The notes: generated from the sequence alone by a model not told the origin. Counted from the first letter of the stretch, positions 48,054 through 61,976 are shown. The stretch is 64,000 nt of DNA from Owenia fusiformis (GCA_903813345.2 CAIIXF020000010.1:18301181-18365180), one strand, 5' to 3'. Made by a program: numbers and translations.

Positions 48054-48425
48054 ATGGATGGAAAGGAAACGAGCAGGACTTATGTTCTTCACATTAGAAT
48101 TCTTTATGGTTGTATATTAACGTTATCACTATCGACATTTTGTGCGTTGTGGATATGTTTTTCTGAAATACATAATCTGAAACTTCGGTGCGATTTTCTA
48201 AGACAGAAAAATGACAATTTCGCTGAATTTATCAATGTTGACAGTACACAACCAACGTTTACACAGACTGCCACTCATAATGAAGATGAAGGCATGTTTG
48301 ATGTTAATGATCAGACTGTAAGACAGAGGAATAAAAGGTCTATACAACTAAAAGATCTAATGGAGGAAGGTTCCGGGGATGACGACCAACAATGGGTGTG
48401 GATGTCAGCATATTCTAGAATTCCG
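48054..48425 (+). CDS. First coding exon of a type II membrane protein with a furin site
   Basis: ATG at 48054; 124 codons to a donor CCG/gtaggt at 48425, phase 0. Residues about 15-37 (RILYGCILTLSLSTFCALWI) form an uncleaved signal anchor after a short cytoplasmic head, with a Leu/Lys-rich juxtamembrane stretch after it. RQRNKRS (about 92-98) is a consensus furin cleavage site, followed by an acidic segment with SGDDD that could carry a glycosaminoglycan, then WVWMSAYSRIP. This plan (type II span, stalk, furin site) is shared by TNF-family ligands such as ectodysplasin, and by gliomedin and transmembrane collagens. Which it is depends on later exons, which I cannot place; no Gly-x-y stretch is seen to 64 kb. 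If not spliced, the frame would end at 48491. Confidence 0.6.
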
Positions 48426-48491
48426 GTAGGTTTTACAAACATTGCTTATTTGCAGAAATTGAGTTATTTGACAGTGAGGTTTGACAAGTAG

Positions 48492-51400
48492 TAATATCTT
48501 CCCCATCCTATTTTGACATTATTTATATTTAGCATTATTACATCGTTATATATTACTTATTGACATTATACCACCATTTCGCCTCTAACTGTCGCATCAT
48601 ATAAGACCTTTAAATATGCCGCTACGGATCCATTGATGTAATAAAGTCGCAGCAGTAGTGTATGGGAAAGTTCCACTTTGTAAAATCTGATCTGTGAGGA
48701 TTCCCTTATCAATAAATTTCAGATCTGTTTACTTCATCATAATGAACTAAACCACTTGCATGCTAGGAATAAAAACATTGCCTAATTTGTGCCATTTGGG
48801 CCGTCTATTTATCCGCATGTGGTTCCCGTTAAAAGGTTCTCTTTGTTGGGTAACTGAACTGACAAACAGTCCTTCTGCCAGAGTATTAAATGAATGTATG
48901 AGAATGTAAAGATCACTATATCTCAGCTGGAAAACAGAAATACTTAATGAATTTCTCGATTGTTATTTACAACTACGCGTATGTGTACAATTGTACATGT
49001 CTCTGTTTTCTTGAATGCGCAACTAAATATTTCAACAGACTACCAATTACTAACTCAGTTAACGCATGTTTTAAGCGCTTTCATGGAATTAGATCCTATG
49101 AATGTCAGAAATTGATGAAAGGTGCGTAAATCATGTCCAATGTATCAAGTAAATCAAGGTCAATTTCTTAATTTTCTGCATTTCTAAAAACATTTCAATA
49201 ATCCAACCACTAAAGTAATTCGACTTTTGACAAATGTTTTGTAAAAAAGTTAAGGTATGTATACAGTTAAGACAGATAATGTCAAGGTGCATAATGAATT
49301 CCATGTAAACGAGTCTGAAAAGATGTTTAACATCGCGAACATTCTTTGATCTTTCACATCTAACAAGACAGTGGTAACTTCCTCCAAACCATCATGACGT
49401 ATACGTGAACGCGCAACAATGTTTGTTGGGGTTTATTTTGACGTAACTTGGGAGGTTAACGATTTCTGGCACAGATATGTTGATTAATTTTGTTAGATAT
49501 ATTGGCATGTAACATATGTTAGTGATCAGAAAAAATCACCATGGTAACTAAATGAGTAAACATAGTTGAAGCTCTAAATCCAAGCCTCAACATCAACATA
49601 AACACTTTTAACTTATCTCCTTGTACTGCATGGAAAAGTAAGTTTCTTACAGCAGTATGCGCTAAGGTTCCCACCACACACACTTGAATGGGTATTATTC
49701 CACATGCTATATTATAATCGTACATGGTATGTCATAACAATATACACACGGCAGATGGGTGTCTGTTGCCTAAAAACTAAACCCTAATGAAATAAAAACT
49801 ACAGTGCAATCTCTAATGCAATTGTGAAAAAAAAGTTTTTATTTTTTTATGCCATCATTTATGTGATTATAACAATGTAACATGGGTGTTGTTTTGTATT
49901 ACTGTAGAACACGTTAATTCACTGCACTATTATTTCGCGAGAATGCCTCCACCGGAAGGAGTATTTCGTGTTACCAATTTTCCAAAAAGTAACTTGCAGT
50001 AGGTGTATTTTATGCATTTATCCAATCATGTTGTTTTAGCATACAGTATTTCATTATTTTTAAATCCCCAGTGATATACAAATTGAACCAACCCCTTTTA
50101 AGAAAATATCATGACAGCTGAAGTTTGACCTCTGTAACTATAGTTATTGTTAATTAATTGATTGACATGGGATTTACAGGAAAAAGTTATACAATGTGAG
50201 GGTACATCTTGAACATCTTCATGTAAGTATGAGGCCAAAAGGCATTCATTAAAACATGTAAGGGTTGTTCATCATTTAGTCGTACTTGGCCATCAGTCTA
50301 TGTTAAAGTTATATTTGCACAACCCTAAAGGATGACACAACATGGAATAATATGAAAGTAGGATACAAATTATTATTAAGTTTACGTAGTAATAATTTGT
50401 GTCCTCCTTTATAAGTTCCTTATCTCACATTTAACATAAAGTTGTAAATAAACAAAATTGAAAAAGTATGTTCTGGCACATCATCAAATAACGGAACCAA
50501 ATTCTAAAGAAATCGGAAGGAAGGAGTCTCAACCATTTCTTCATCATCTTAGGAAAACAATATGCACTAAACATATATCAAACTTTCCTAGCCTAACAGC
50601 TTAGTACAATATCATAATTGTTTGCACAAATGATTGCTTAGGTTGAGGTAAATATCCAACTTGAGAACAGATTTATCATTCTCTGATGAAGAGGGAGACA
50701 TACAATAGAAGGACGAATTCAAAGCATACCTGGTGAAAAGGTATATAGAAAGTGGCATGAAATCATACCTGATGAATCTGGACGCAAATAGTTACTTTGA
50801 AATCCACCTGACTTCAGGATAAAGCCAGGCGACTTCAAATTCAAAAAATAATATATATAGAAATCACATTGCTCTACTGATATCATTTTTACTTAAATTC
50901 TCATATCATCCCTTATTTAGTGGTATAAAGAGTACACGAATTAGATAAATATTGGTTATTGAAATGTTTGCCCATTCTCAATCAAGAGTTTATTGGGTTT
51001 GTGTATCTGAAATTTTGTCTTCCCGATTCCAGTCATAAATTACGTCATAGCGTGCAAACTTTTGGTAGACGTTGTCATTCCCGAATGCCCAAACGTCTCA
51101 GGAACACACAGGTACTCGAATTAAAAGTAAAGTTTTGGCTAGATTCCATTAATTAATTAGCCCCGCGTGCCATGGTTTGGGACTGAATCCGTGAAGAGGG
51201 TTAACTCCGCAGAACATGTTTTATGTTAATTATTTATAAGTTTCCAGACAAAGAGTATGGATGATCAAACAAAAATCAGACTGAGTGACTTCCCCTATGA
51301 CAAGACACTATATAATACCTGCTTACTCAGTGCAGTTGATGTGGTTATGTGTACCATATATTGGCCATTACCATATGGCTGTATGGTCTCAACAAGAAAT

Positions 51401-51715
51401 ATATACGCCGTGTTCCTTTATTTTAAAGCACACAAAAAGTTGAAAGTAGGAAAACAACCACTGAGACCACCAATCACATAGGCTAATGATAAAGCAACAG
51501 AAACAGCATCAGTATACAGGTCCGTAGCCAGAGGGGGAGCTGGGGGAGCGGAAGCTCCCCCCCTGGTCAGAACTGAATTCTTTTAAAATCATGCAGTTTT
51601 TCACCATTCTGAGAATTTTTCGCATGAATTTTAGCCAAAATTGTGAAAAAGCTCCCCCCCCTGGAAAAAAGCCCCCCCCTGGTAAAAGCTGGCTACGGGC
51701 AAGAGTATATGTAGT
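48492..51715. other. Long intron or spacer with no supported exon
   Basis: AT-rich. An open frame on the minus strand at 49519-49725 and one on the plus strand at 50959-51156 were examined and match nothing I know. The GTAGCCAG-family element at about 51520-51708 ends this stretch. Confidence 0.4.
51520..51708. mobile_element. GTAGCCAG-family MITE, second copy
   Basis: CAGGTCCGTAGCCAGAGGGG at the left, AGCTGGCTACGGGCAAG at the right, with ATCATGCAGTTTTTCACCAT inside as in the ARL15 intron 3 copy. Confidence 0.78.
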
Positions 51716-51718
51716 TAA

Positions 51719-51879
51719 GGAATAAATAATGATAGGCCATTCAATATGGTGAAATTCAGCACGAGTTGGACAGAATGTTGTACAAAGCACGAACCGAAGG
51801 TGAGTGCATTTGTACTAACATTCTGTCCAACGAGTGCTGAATTTCACCATATTGAATGGCCTATCATTATTTATTCCGA
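51719..51879. mobile_element. 161-bp palindrome with 60-bp arms
   Basis: GGAATAAATAATGATAGGCC...GGACAGAATGT at 51719-51778 is matched in inverse at 51820-51879 with one or two differences; the loop is about 41 bp. Such fresh arms indicate a recent insertion. The following 51880-52078 is bounded by GATTCAAACAT and its inverse, perhaps a second element or an outer pair. Confidence 0.85.
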
Positions 51880-52110
51880 TTCAAACATAAAAATTAGTAA
51901 AAGCCGTGTCTGTGGAACGGGCATGAAGGAAGAATACGCATGAGATGTGACGTCACTCAAAACAATGCAAATTGCAGATTGAATAGAGCATGGTCGTGCA
52001 TCTATGGAGAATTAGAGAACGTTCTATATTGGCTATGCTGCATTCTGATTGGTTGAGAAATTCGAATAGAGCACGGTCATGTTTGAATCTTTGATAGACG
52101 TTAATCACTC

Positions 52111-52320
52111 TACTATACCTTGCATTTGGTGTTCATGAGCAACTCATTTGGCTTATTAGTAATGATTATGTATTTGTTTTTATTTGTCTGTTCCTTATGA
52201 ATGGTTTATCGGTTGAAAGTTAGATGCCAGTAAGGCACTTTCAAAAATATATTAAACAATTCAATTAGACAAACAAAGTATCTTATGCATTTCTAGGTGT
52301 TAGGTATAGTAGTGTGTAAT
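52111..52320. mobile_element. Dispersed 212-bp TIR repeat, copy B
   Basis: Same sequence as 34868-35078 with scattered changes, ends CACTCTACTATACCTTGCAT and AGGTATAGTAGTGTG. No coding capacity. Confidence 0.85.
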
Positions 52321-53431
52321 TCGTAAATGTAGATCGACAGCCCAGGTCAGTACCACGACAGGTATTCAAAAACGTAAAATTGGATAGTAAACCCTAACTT
52401 TGTCCCTATTGAACTCTCACACAGATAGGATGTGAGACGTTGGTCAAAAACCTCAGTAGCCTAATGTACACTTGGATGGCTATTCCTAACATATGCAGAA
52501 AAGTAGGTCTGACATTTGTTGCACATATTTCACCATTTATCATCTGAACTGACTGCGCGACATGGCTCTAATTGCGGAAACATTATCGCTGCTTTATGGT
52601 TCCATCAACAAAATTGTTTGAGGGATGTGTATGTTTTGATAGCATTTGCAATGAAAAATATGCCATTCTTAGCCTATCTAGGCTGACCAAACATAACCTA
52701 AACCTCTCCAGTGGCGTGGGTAGTGATTGTTGTTATGACAACAGGCTATAGGTAATTACAAATCATAGAGTCATTGGATCTTTTCCGATCAATGATTTCA
52801 GTTTCTCAAAATTCTCAAAACGTCGCAGAATAGGTCGTTATTATAAACTTATTTTTCGTTCAGCCCTTATCGTCCGTTTTAGAATTATTGAAAGCTATGA
52901 AATATATTAGGGTTATACACATATGAAAAAACGCAACTCGGCGCTTTAATGATGACACTTCCTTCGCAGTCAGATGATGAAATGGGTTAGACGATTCCAT
53001 TGACAATCTTGTCGATATTACTTTAAGTAAATGAGATACGTCTTTGTCCATTTTCATGGTTATGTCAGATTAGAATTTGACGCAATTTTAATTTGATCAA
53101 AATGATGCCATCGATGGATAAAACCGTGCGAAAAAGAATGTTTGAAATGTACCCGGCAAAATCGGAAATCGCAAAAAATGGCCTTTACAAACTAGATCAG
53201 ATTCATAATTTTGAGCGAATTGCCATCGTCGGTTCCCACGCTCAATCACTACGTTCTATCGGATAGGTCCGAAACTTGATGAAGCAAGATGGCGAATTGC
53301 GGCCAACTCGTAAACTGAAACGCTTAAGAGTGAGAAAATGCAATCTCGCTCACTCGTCCAGGTCTCACCTATACTCGAGCTTTACTCGACAAACTCACAC
53401 GTAACACAGCGTGAAACTACTGACATCTTAC
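52321..53431. other. Spacer, no gene seen
   Basis: Slightly more GC-rich near 53200-53410 but without a supported exon or clear repeat on either strand. Confidence 0.4.
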
Positions 53432-53588
53432 CTTGTATTCGCGAATGCAACTAACGCCTGTCGGCTATCGGATTAATTTAAATATGAATGGAATAGTGGC
53501 AAGTACTATTCATATTTAAATGAGTTTTCTAATAAATTCTTGGTCAATCCGTTAGCCGACAGGCGTTAGTTGAATTCGAGAATACAAG
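53432..53588. mobile_element. 157-bp MITE, second copy of the AACGCCTGTCGGCT family
   Basis: Ends CTTGTATTCGCGAATGCAAC and its inverse, with the same AACGCCTGTCGGCTA core as the copy in the mucin-like gene at 22848-23027. The middle is shorter. Confidence 0.88.
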
Positions 53589-56500
53589 CTTAGTCAATCG
53601 TCTCATTCGTAGCCCCAAACACTAAATGCTTCAAACTATTTGTATTTTGAACAAGAGAGGGACATCAAACGTTTCTAGATCTGGTACCATGTTACATGAA
53701 TCACAACATCTTTGATATACTAAATCGAATCCAGAGCACCACATACAAATGAAAGAACATTTGTTTCTAATCTTTCTTTTTAATAGACACACCTTGTTTA
53801 ACAGAAACCACCCCGTTAAACTTGTAATTCTAGTTTAGCTAGAACTGATTAGCTAGTCTGATTAAAATGCACCTTGATATGTAAAAATATGTAGTTAGTT
53901 ATGATGTAGTTGTTCCCTTTGGTGTAACAGCAAGGGCAAATTGAATGATTGGTATTATTTATCAAGATGTGCGTATTAGATATCAACCGTGCCATTGTAA
54001 TGATGTCATCACTTAATGGTGGTAGCAAAGTGCTCTGTTTAGTTATAGGGTTTCCATTCTTGGGATACATTATCGCTAATTATGTTTTTGTTTGTTCCTC
54101 TCTAAAAGTAGATGAAAGATCAATGCTAACTACAATGATTGCACATCCTGTACTTAAAAACTATATTTGTTATTCTACAATTTACCTTCAATTTAGATTT
54201 TACACCTACATCCTTACAATCTGGATGTGTCATCGTGTTTTGTAAATTGTATGGTCAAGATCTTGGGATCAATCATTCTCATAAAAATCGTTAGTTGGTT
54301 ATGTGTTGTTCAGATCTCTCTGCGTTTGTTCAAAAACGCGACTAAACGTGATCATGGTTTTTTACAATGTGAGTAATAAGTTACCACAAGCAGATGACCT
54401 TCATATTGAATAAAATAGATACAATACGATTTGGTTTCATCCAATTTATCTTGATTACAAAGATACGATTTCATCTCTCTTTGATTTCACCAATACAATT
54501 CCATTCCTTACATTACAATTTAACCCTGACAGTTTCCCTATATTTTTCGATTTCCTAATGGACAAATGTAGTCTTTCTTCAAGCCTCTGGGTCCCCTATC
54601 TATTTCAACAATGGGGGAGGGGGTCACAATGGCTTGTAGATAGACCAGGGACCAATGGAATTGAACATAGAAGAGAGCAACTCGGCGTAGCAAGTCTTAT
54701 CGATTATCATATTTAAGAAAGCTGGTTGAAGAAATCATTCTTATGTAATTACTAATTGTTCCACACGCGTAAGCACTTACGAACTTTGTTAAAAGCAAGA
54801 TCTCAAATATTTGCAAGAAACACCACGAGCCATTGTAAACATTTCTTATAAATTTCATACATTGTCATTACAAACACTTCCCGATCCTTAAATACTTGTG
54901 AAATGACCACAATGTAATACACAATTCAGCGATACTTGATATAAATTAAAGTAGTACTTTAAAACACACATCTCCAAACGCAGGACAACAATGAAATGTT
55001 GCCGGAGTGTATCGAACAGCAGACAACAAAATAACAGCCAGATTGCAATTAAATTGAAAATTCTGAAAATATCAACGTTAAAATGCAACACCGTTTTAAT
55101 TTATTAAACACCGAGAGATCGACGGACGGACGGACGGACGGACGAAAGGCGAAGGCATAGGGCTTTGGAGGATTCTGTTTCTTAACGTCATTTGATTAGA
55201 AAATACAGTAACCAGTGGACACCGGACAAGCTCGTATATGTTGAATTGTTCTATATAGTAATTCAGACAGCAGCTGGTTGTTCAGCGGCTTCAAGGGCTC
55301 TCTTAATTAATACTGAATCCCCAATAGGGATTAACGAGTCTCCAGCGGGATTACAGGTCATGAAATACAGATTAGGTACCGTTAATTGTTTCAATAGTCC
55401 TTCGGGAAATGATGAAACGTTTTAATCATTTACATAATCAATGATATTGAACTCACTATGACGTTGAGGAACTCACTATGACGTTGAGTGCCACTTCTAA
55501 CTCCTGTTTCTTTAAAGAAGATCCTCGGTCAGAAGGTATCTTTATTAAAATGTCCCGTTGGCCTTTTAACAACAAACAAATGATTTGATTATTTGAATAA
55601 CAATTGCGCGTGAGACAACATCAAAGTGGAAAAATGCTAGCTTGTCACAAGTAAAAACTTACTATGCGGGGACCGTTTTTAAAGTAACTTATGATAATTT
55701 TGACTTACATGGGTTATTAATGTTTGAAAAACGGGACCCCTGTGAACCATAATAAAATGAAAATCGAGAGTTCTAAAAGTAAAACTATAGCACAAGTTAA
55801 GTTACATTACCTTGGGGTAATTATATCCATTTTATCAAGTACCTTTAACAAACAAACAACTTGCCATTAGGGATGGTTATTTACGATACTATTCTCTATC
55901 TGTTTGTTACATTGCATCATTCATTTACAGTGAGATCAAACATATGTTATGGCTTCTAACAGGTAGGTATTTCTACACGGGAAACTATCTTCCATATCAT
56001 AAACATATTAATATAAATTGGAATTTAAGACATTAATTCTCAATAATATAACGGCATCTATTTCCACGCTCTCATACTCGCTTGCCACTTTGGTTTTCAA
56101 TCAAGGTATAAACACATCAGACCTTTGAAACGTAAGATGCTCTGGCCCAATACCACCCGTGGGACTCGAGGTCTCAATGGAGTCTTTTTCACCAATCACA
56201 TGCTTAAACATCATTCACTTCATTTGGACTTATAATGAAGCATGCTAAAATGTCTTCCGATTACTACACAGTACTTCTATCGTTTCGAACTCAGTTATTT
56301 GGCTCTAGAGCCTCTAAACTGCAACTCCCGGGCATGTGCTTCTTAAAGTGATTCCACTTCTACTTCTAAGTCAATATTACTTCCGTGATTTCACGGATCA
56401 AATCGATAACATCACCATTAACAGACTAAACGAAGATATTTAATTAGCTAATTAATTGAATATCCTCGAGCAATTAATGGCTCATTTAAGACGTAATGCC

Positions 56501-57345
56501 ACTTCTTAAGGAATACATCAAGCCGTTGCCTAAGAAAGCAAGATCAAATATGATATTGATTGGAGCACTGATTCATCAAAGCACGTGAATGGTACTTGGA
56601 CTCCTATAAAATAATCGTCAACTTTTCGCCTTCTTGATCAGGTTTACTGAACTAGATGATATATACGAGTACTATAAGTACAAAACCCGTAAAAACGATT
56701 TACCATCCACTATTTATCAAAATGGTCTTTGTCGTAAAAATGTACATTAATCTTTGATTACCCAAATACCAGTTGGTGGGTTTGGTTCAAATTCTATATG
56801 CTCATGCCTAGCATTAAATTAGCTATGATCAAGAAGAAATTCTCAAGATGGCAGCTGAATTTAAAAATGGCCGCCATTTTACCAGTGGACGGATTTTGTT
56901 CAAATTTCATATGCTGATACCTCGGGACAAAATGGCCGCTATTTATGAGAACATGTTTTATTCGGTGTGATTAAGAGCAAGACGGACTTAAGAATATTGA
57001 TTTTGGGTGACCACAATTAGCTTAAATAAATACATTCCATCAGCCTACTACTATACAGTCAAGCTAGGCCACTGTACTTATCACATAAAGAAGGTCCATT
57101 GACACTAATATTTGGAGTACCTTGGAAGCTTATTTACTGCTCTACTAGACCCATCTATTCATAATCCACGATTTGGCAGTCTGGAATTGGATTGGTTGCA
57201 TTATCTACCTTACTCCTTTAATTTAAAATGGTGCACAAGGCTAGTCACGTTCAAAGACAATATAGACAATAGCCCATTGAGATGATTTGTGTTGTAGAGG
57301 ATATAATCTAGTCAGCAATAAGTGTACATCATAAGGCTAACCAAT
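53589..57345. other. Spacer or intron, no supported gene
   Basis: A (GGAC)n run of about five units lies near 55120-55145. At about 55451-55487 an 18-bp word GAACTCACTATGACGTTG is tandemly doubled. At 56850-56945 there is a GATGGCAGC...AATGGCCGCCATTTT patch like the array near 1-2 kb. No exon or RNA gene is recognised. Confidence 0.4.
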
Positions 57346-57348
57346 GCA

Positions 57349-58271
57349 CACTCCCCTACATAAATTTGGCAACCGGAAGTCGACTTTTTGATCATTGATG
57401 GCGATTTAAAAGAATACATCAAAGGATAGGTATCGATATGGTGAACTAAATTCAACAATGTTTTTTCTCTTAAACCAATTATTGAAAACATTCTGTAAAA
57501 AACACGGTCCCTTATGTAATGTTGACTGATTGACAACAATTTAATGCGAAAATTATTTATATGTATTTTATTTTGTTTTTATTAACATTTTTTGTTTTTT
57601 AGTGATTGTTTTTTGTTCCTTTCTAGCAATTCTTGAGAATGAAATAAAATGTCTTTCCGAACCTTGTTGGAACAAAATAGCATATACAAAATTTTCTTAG
57701 ACCTCTCAATATTCTAGTTATACAAAGAAAATTTGGGTTGATTTTACAAAAAGTATTCAAAAAATTAAACCAAAAAACCCAAAATAGATAAAAATTAAGA
57801 TAAACCTTTTATTTCAAGACACTTTTTCTAAAATCAATCAAACTTTCCTACATACAATTACAATATTGAGAGACCCAAACACTTCGTGTTTATGTCATTT
57901 AGTTCCAATGAGGTTCGGATAGATGTTTCATTTCATTCCGAACATATGGTACCAAGAACAAAAGAGGTGCACGTGCCTGATGTGTTTTCTAAAACAATAT
58001 AGAGAAAAGTATATATATTTATTTCAAATTATATTGTCACCATTCAAAAGATGACCATGATTAAATTGACGATGTGTAAAATTTATGTAAATTGTAGCAT
58101 TTTTGATGACTGGTTTAAGAGAAACGTGTGTGCAAAAAGTTCACCATATCGATACCCATCCTTTGTCATTGTAATTTGATATTAGGGAACAAAATCAAGA
58201 TTCGCGCACTGACAGACGTTGATATGCTATCCAATGCAAACTCCCAGTCGCTAAACTTATGGAGGGGAGTG
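57349..58271. mobile_element. Foldback element, 923 bp, with an inner TIR element
   Basis: Outer ends CACTCCCCTACATAAATTTG and its inverse match the foldback element at 11644-12520. Inside, 57419-58165 is bounded by AAAGGATAGGTATCGATATG and its inverse, the ends of the short element at 31972-32114. Its arms continue inverted inward (TCTCAATATTCTAG... near 57705 against CAATATTGAGAGA near 57868). No transposase frame. Either one element inserted in another or a composite family. Confidence 0.8.
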
Positions 58272-61200
58272 TACGCACATCCGGGATATATTTCACATTG
58301 GTCTAAGATTGGACACAAACATCCAACAGAGAGTCTCCATAAATCATTTCAGACTGTAAAGGGTAAAATAAAAATATATTGATAAAAAACAATTAAGGAA
58401 GTGTAATATCAAAAGGAGACGAACTCCATAAACCAACAGGTGAAGAAATCTTGTTAGATGACCCCTTCAGTCATTAGCACAATTACCAAATTCTTTATGA
58501 TTTGTCGTCCAAGATAAGCGTCTTCAATTTTGAGAACTAGTAATTATTCATTCCCTTTTATTTTGAGAGTAGCAACGAGTGGTAATTAGTCCAGCACAAT
58601 GAGTAATTTAAACATTGTCACGCAGATAAATCATTTAAACATTTATTCAGGACATCGCCCTGTTTAAACTATTCGATTGCAATACTGTCAGTGTGTGAAT
58701 AAAATCAATTTCTATCAAATAAAATAATTATTGTTTAAAAGGTATAGAGACACAATTACATAATCTAATTTCCTACTATCTCAAAATGATACACCCACAG
58801 AAGTATGCGCATGTTTGATGGATTGTATTTGAAATGGCATATTGCAACGTTTAAAATGATTTCTCACCGGAACAACAAATTCAATTACTAGAATATTGAA
58901 CAAACAATTCCCAATCCCTTTACGTCGCTTTTATATCACTTTGAACTTGCGAATATATGTAATTCATAAATTAGAAAAACAATCTCGCACACAAAACACT
59001 TATATTGTAGTAAAACCGCACAATGATACTCCTTCAATGCATTAATCTGAAACAAAATGACACATAGCTGACTTGTTGCATGTAGAATCAATGGGGGGGG
59101 GGGGGGGGGTCATGCATTCCCCTTATGCTTTTCATCTAAAAACATAAGCGGTCCTATGAAACGTTTCTACTTTAATCCGATTCAAACCGAACTAAATTGT
59201 ATAATTTTGGAAAAGTCCACAGAAGTAACGCAGCGTTTACAAACTGATTGCTTTACTCCAATCAAAATTGTGTTTATTGAAATTCCTGGACACATTTAGA
59301 TATTTTCACCTATATAGTACTATCATCATATTATATAAAAGAAATGTGTGTATAGCCAACGTGTGGAAGAACAAAAGAATAAGCCTCCCATTATACCGTT
59401 TGGCATTGTAGCAATAATATAATGACCGTTATAATTGATATACCAATGAATACCAATGTGCTTTCCTCATATAACTTCAAAATACTGATAAATGAGTTAA
59501 TAACTTTCTGGACACCACGTCTTGTCTGGATAGCGGCCACCGTGTGAAACAATAGATGAATCCTCCCATCACACCGTCCAATACCGTCTGGCATTGTGGC
59601 AATAATATAATTCGATAATGGCCGAAAGGTAAATTGACTTCCTAGCACTCGGTAAGTGGAGAATCCTTCAGAATAACGAGACTCGAGAGACAACTTGAAA
59701 GTTCATTTCTATAAAGACGTACTAATGTCTTACTTAGTCAAGATTGTATTTCTTCAGGGTCTACAACTTCAACACGTTATAGTGTAAGTGGTTTGTAGTT
59801 GTTAGTGTCATAAGTTAATCCATATAAACGTGATGATTAGGACTCACATAAATTGAACTTAATTTAACTATTTTCTCTATCATTTTCTAGCAAAGCAGAA
59901 CACTCTGTAGTCATGCTCATGTAAGTTTGATACCTAGATTCAATAGATAGTTAGCCTTGAAAATATTTCCAGTTCCATTCGTTTCAACTGTAGTGTTCCA
60001 AATAGTGGGATAGAGTCGTCATGATGACGGCGTGATCGTTATCGTGATCGTCCCGCCCGCTTTTTTTCATCGCGATTTCGGGAAAAACGGTGATAGGATT
60101 TTCTCGATTGATGGAAATTTTGTAAATTAAATCACTCATAAATCATTGACCCAGTTTGTGTTCATACTGCTTCGAATTAAATAGGTTTTGGCTTTTAATG
60201 TTCCCGGGGACAACTTACCCTTAGAATGGAGAGTGGACATTTCAACTTTACCACTAATGTTATATAGGAAAGATATGAACACTATCAAAATTGAAAATCA
60301 TATTTTTCGCAAAAACATTGTCATTTTGAATGGATGCGTTTTTAAGAACACAGCATGTCAACTTCAATAGATCATATACTGGCATTATAAACCAAAGAAA
60401 AATATGACACATCACCGGAATATAACTTCAAGAGACTGGGACCCTTCAAAAACAATAACACAATCCACAACGATCAATGGTTACCTACAAAGGCGTGATG
60501 ATCATCCCATTTCTTAGAACACTGATGAAGGAGCTCTTAAATAAACAATGGAGCTATATAACGGAACCAATATAATGATGTATTGACTCATAAAATATTC
60601 TTGATGGTAAACATTGTCTTATACTTTCACTACCATCGATATTTCAAAGTATTTTCATGGTTTCCCACGCATCGTTGTCTTAAGCAAATCAAGGATACTT
60701 CATTCCATTACATCGAGATTGAAGGAAAGTTTGTTGAAGGATGTTCCCACGGTTAATACTGTCTCAGCTTCTAAATTCGTTCGGTGCAACAGAGGTTCCC
60801 TCTACTGGTATAGTCCCATCTTCCAACTCCACGAAATCCCCGGCTCCCTTAACTTACCGAAAAAAACCAACGAAGTTTATCAGATATGAAAAAGAGCGAG
60901 TGTTACAAAATAGTGGGTGTTAACAGTTATATAAGTGCTTGCCTCCTTAACTTCTTAAATAAATGCTATACAAGAAATAGCTTCTAGACTGAATGAGTGT
61001 GGTTGGATGCCGGTTGATCATGATCGACAATGAAAAAGTAGTTCTACAAGACTTTGCGGTCGACGATGATGACAATGATAATTTTGAACACATTCTTGAG
61101 TCTTGACCATCTAAGGTAATGGTAATCCCCCGGGAAATCATGGTTGATGCACGAACTTGATCTTCTAATCCGTGTTTGATGTCATATGATTTTCAAGTAG

Positions 61201-61825
61201 TGTATCCTTTTCATATAGTATTTAAAAATAGTCTAATATAGCCATTACTGGCCTATAGTCGCCAGGGTACTTTCGAACAACCATGTCCAGCTCAGAAGCA
61301 GGACTAATTCCATCATGTTATTCAATACCAAACTGGCACTGACTCGATTCTCTTGACAGACAGGAAAATAGCAATCGGAGAGGCCCTACACCGATCATTT
61401 TCAAAAGATAGATGACAGGACATACATGTACGCCTACTTAGCAAGTAGACAAGGGGAGTGTGACACGATTTTATCTCCGAATGTCAAGAGTATTTCATTC
61501 TGGGTTTTAGCCCTAAGCCCTTTCAAAACAAACCAAATGTCAAATAATTCATACATCTCCAGGCCTATTCATGTAGTACCATACTGATAAAGCTGCTTGG
61601 CATTCAATTATCTATAAAATAACTAAATTCTGTCAGTTGAGACGACATACTGTTATTTGTCTGACCAAGATCTCGGCTCATTTTCCCAAGAGATGAAGTT
61701 TGCCAAGATTGTTTTCTTCTCAGAGGTGACATTTTCAACCATTTTTACAATAACTTTAACAGTTCATTTTAAGTATAAGCCATATTAAGATGTGACCATC
61801 TGACCCTGATAATCATGGTGTGACC
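58272..61825. other. Spacer or intron, no supported gene
   Basis: A G16 homopolymer lies near 59094-59110. At about 59390-59425 and 59578-59612 an ACCGTYTGGCATTGTRGCAA word is repeated 187 bp apart. Open frames near 60614-60923 lack splice context and family motifs. Confidence 0.4.
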
Positions 61826-61829
61826 ATTT

Positions 61830-61976
61830 GATGGGATCCCCCTGGCCTATTTCAATTTCAATATCATGTCGTTTTTCAACATTCTGAGCACTTTTTAAGT
61901 GTTTATGGTCATTTTAGACCAAAATTGTCAAAAGTGAACCGCCTTGGCAAATCCTGGCTCCGGGCCTGGTCTGACA
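61830..61976. mobile_element. GTAGCCAG-family MITE, third copy, diverged
   Basis: ACCAAAATTGTCAAAAGTGA...AATCCTGGCTCCGGGCCTG matches the right half of the ARL15 intron 3 copy; the left end is poorly kept. Confidence 0.6.

Noticed and set aside
49519-49725. Minus-strand frame with GIIPIQVCVVGTLAHTAVRN
   Set aside because: No family recognised and no splice or start context; could be a transposon scrap.
50959-51156. Second exon for the type II membrane protein
   Set aside because: The acceptor at about 51031 would need another phase; in phase 0 it meets a stop at once.
60614-60923. Two overlapping plus-strand frames
   Set aside because: No recognisable motif, no splice signals in phase and different frames over the same bases.
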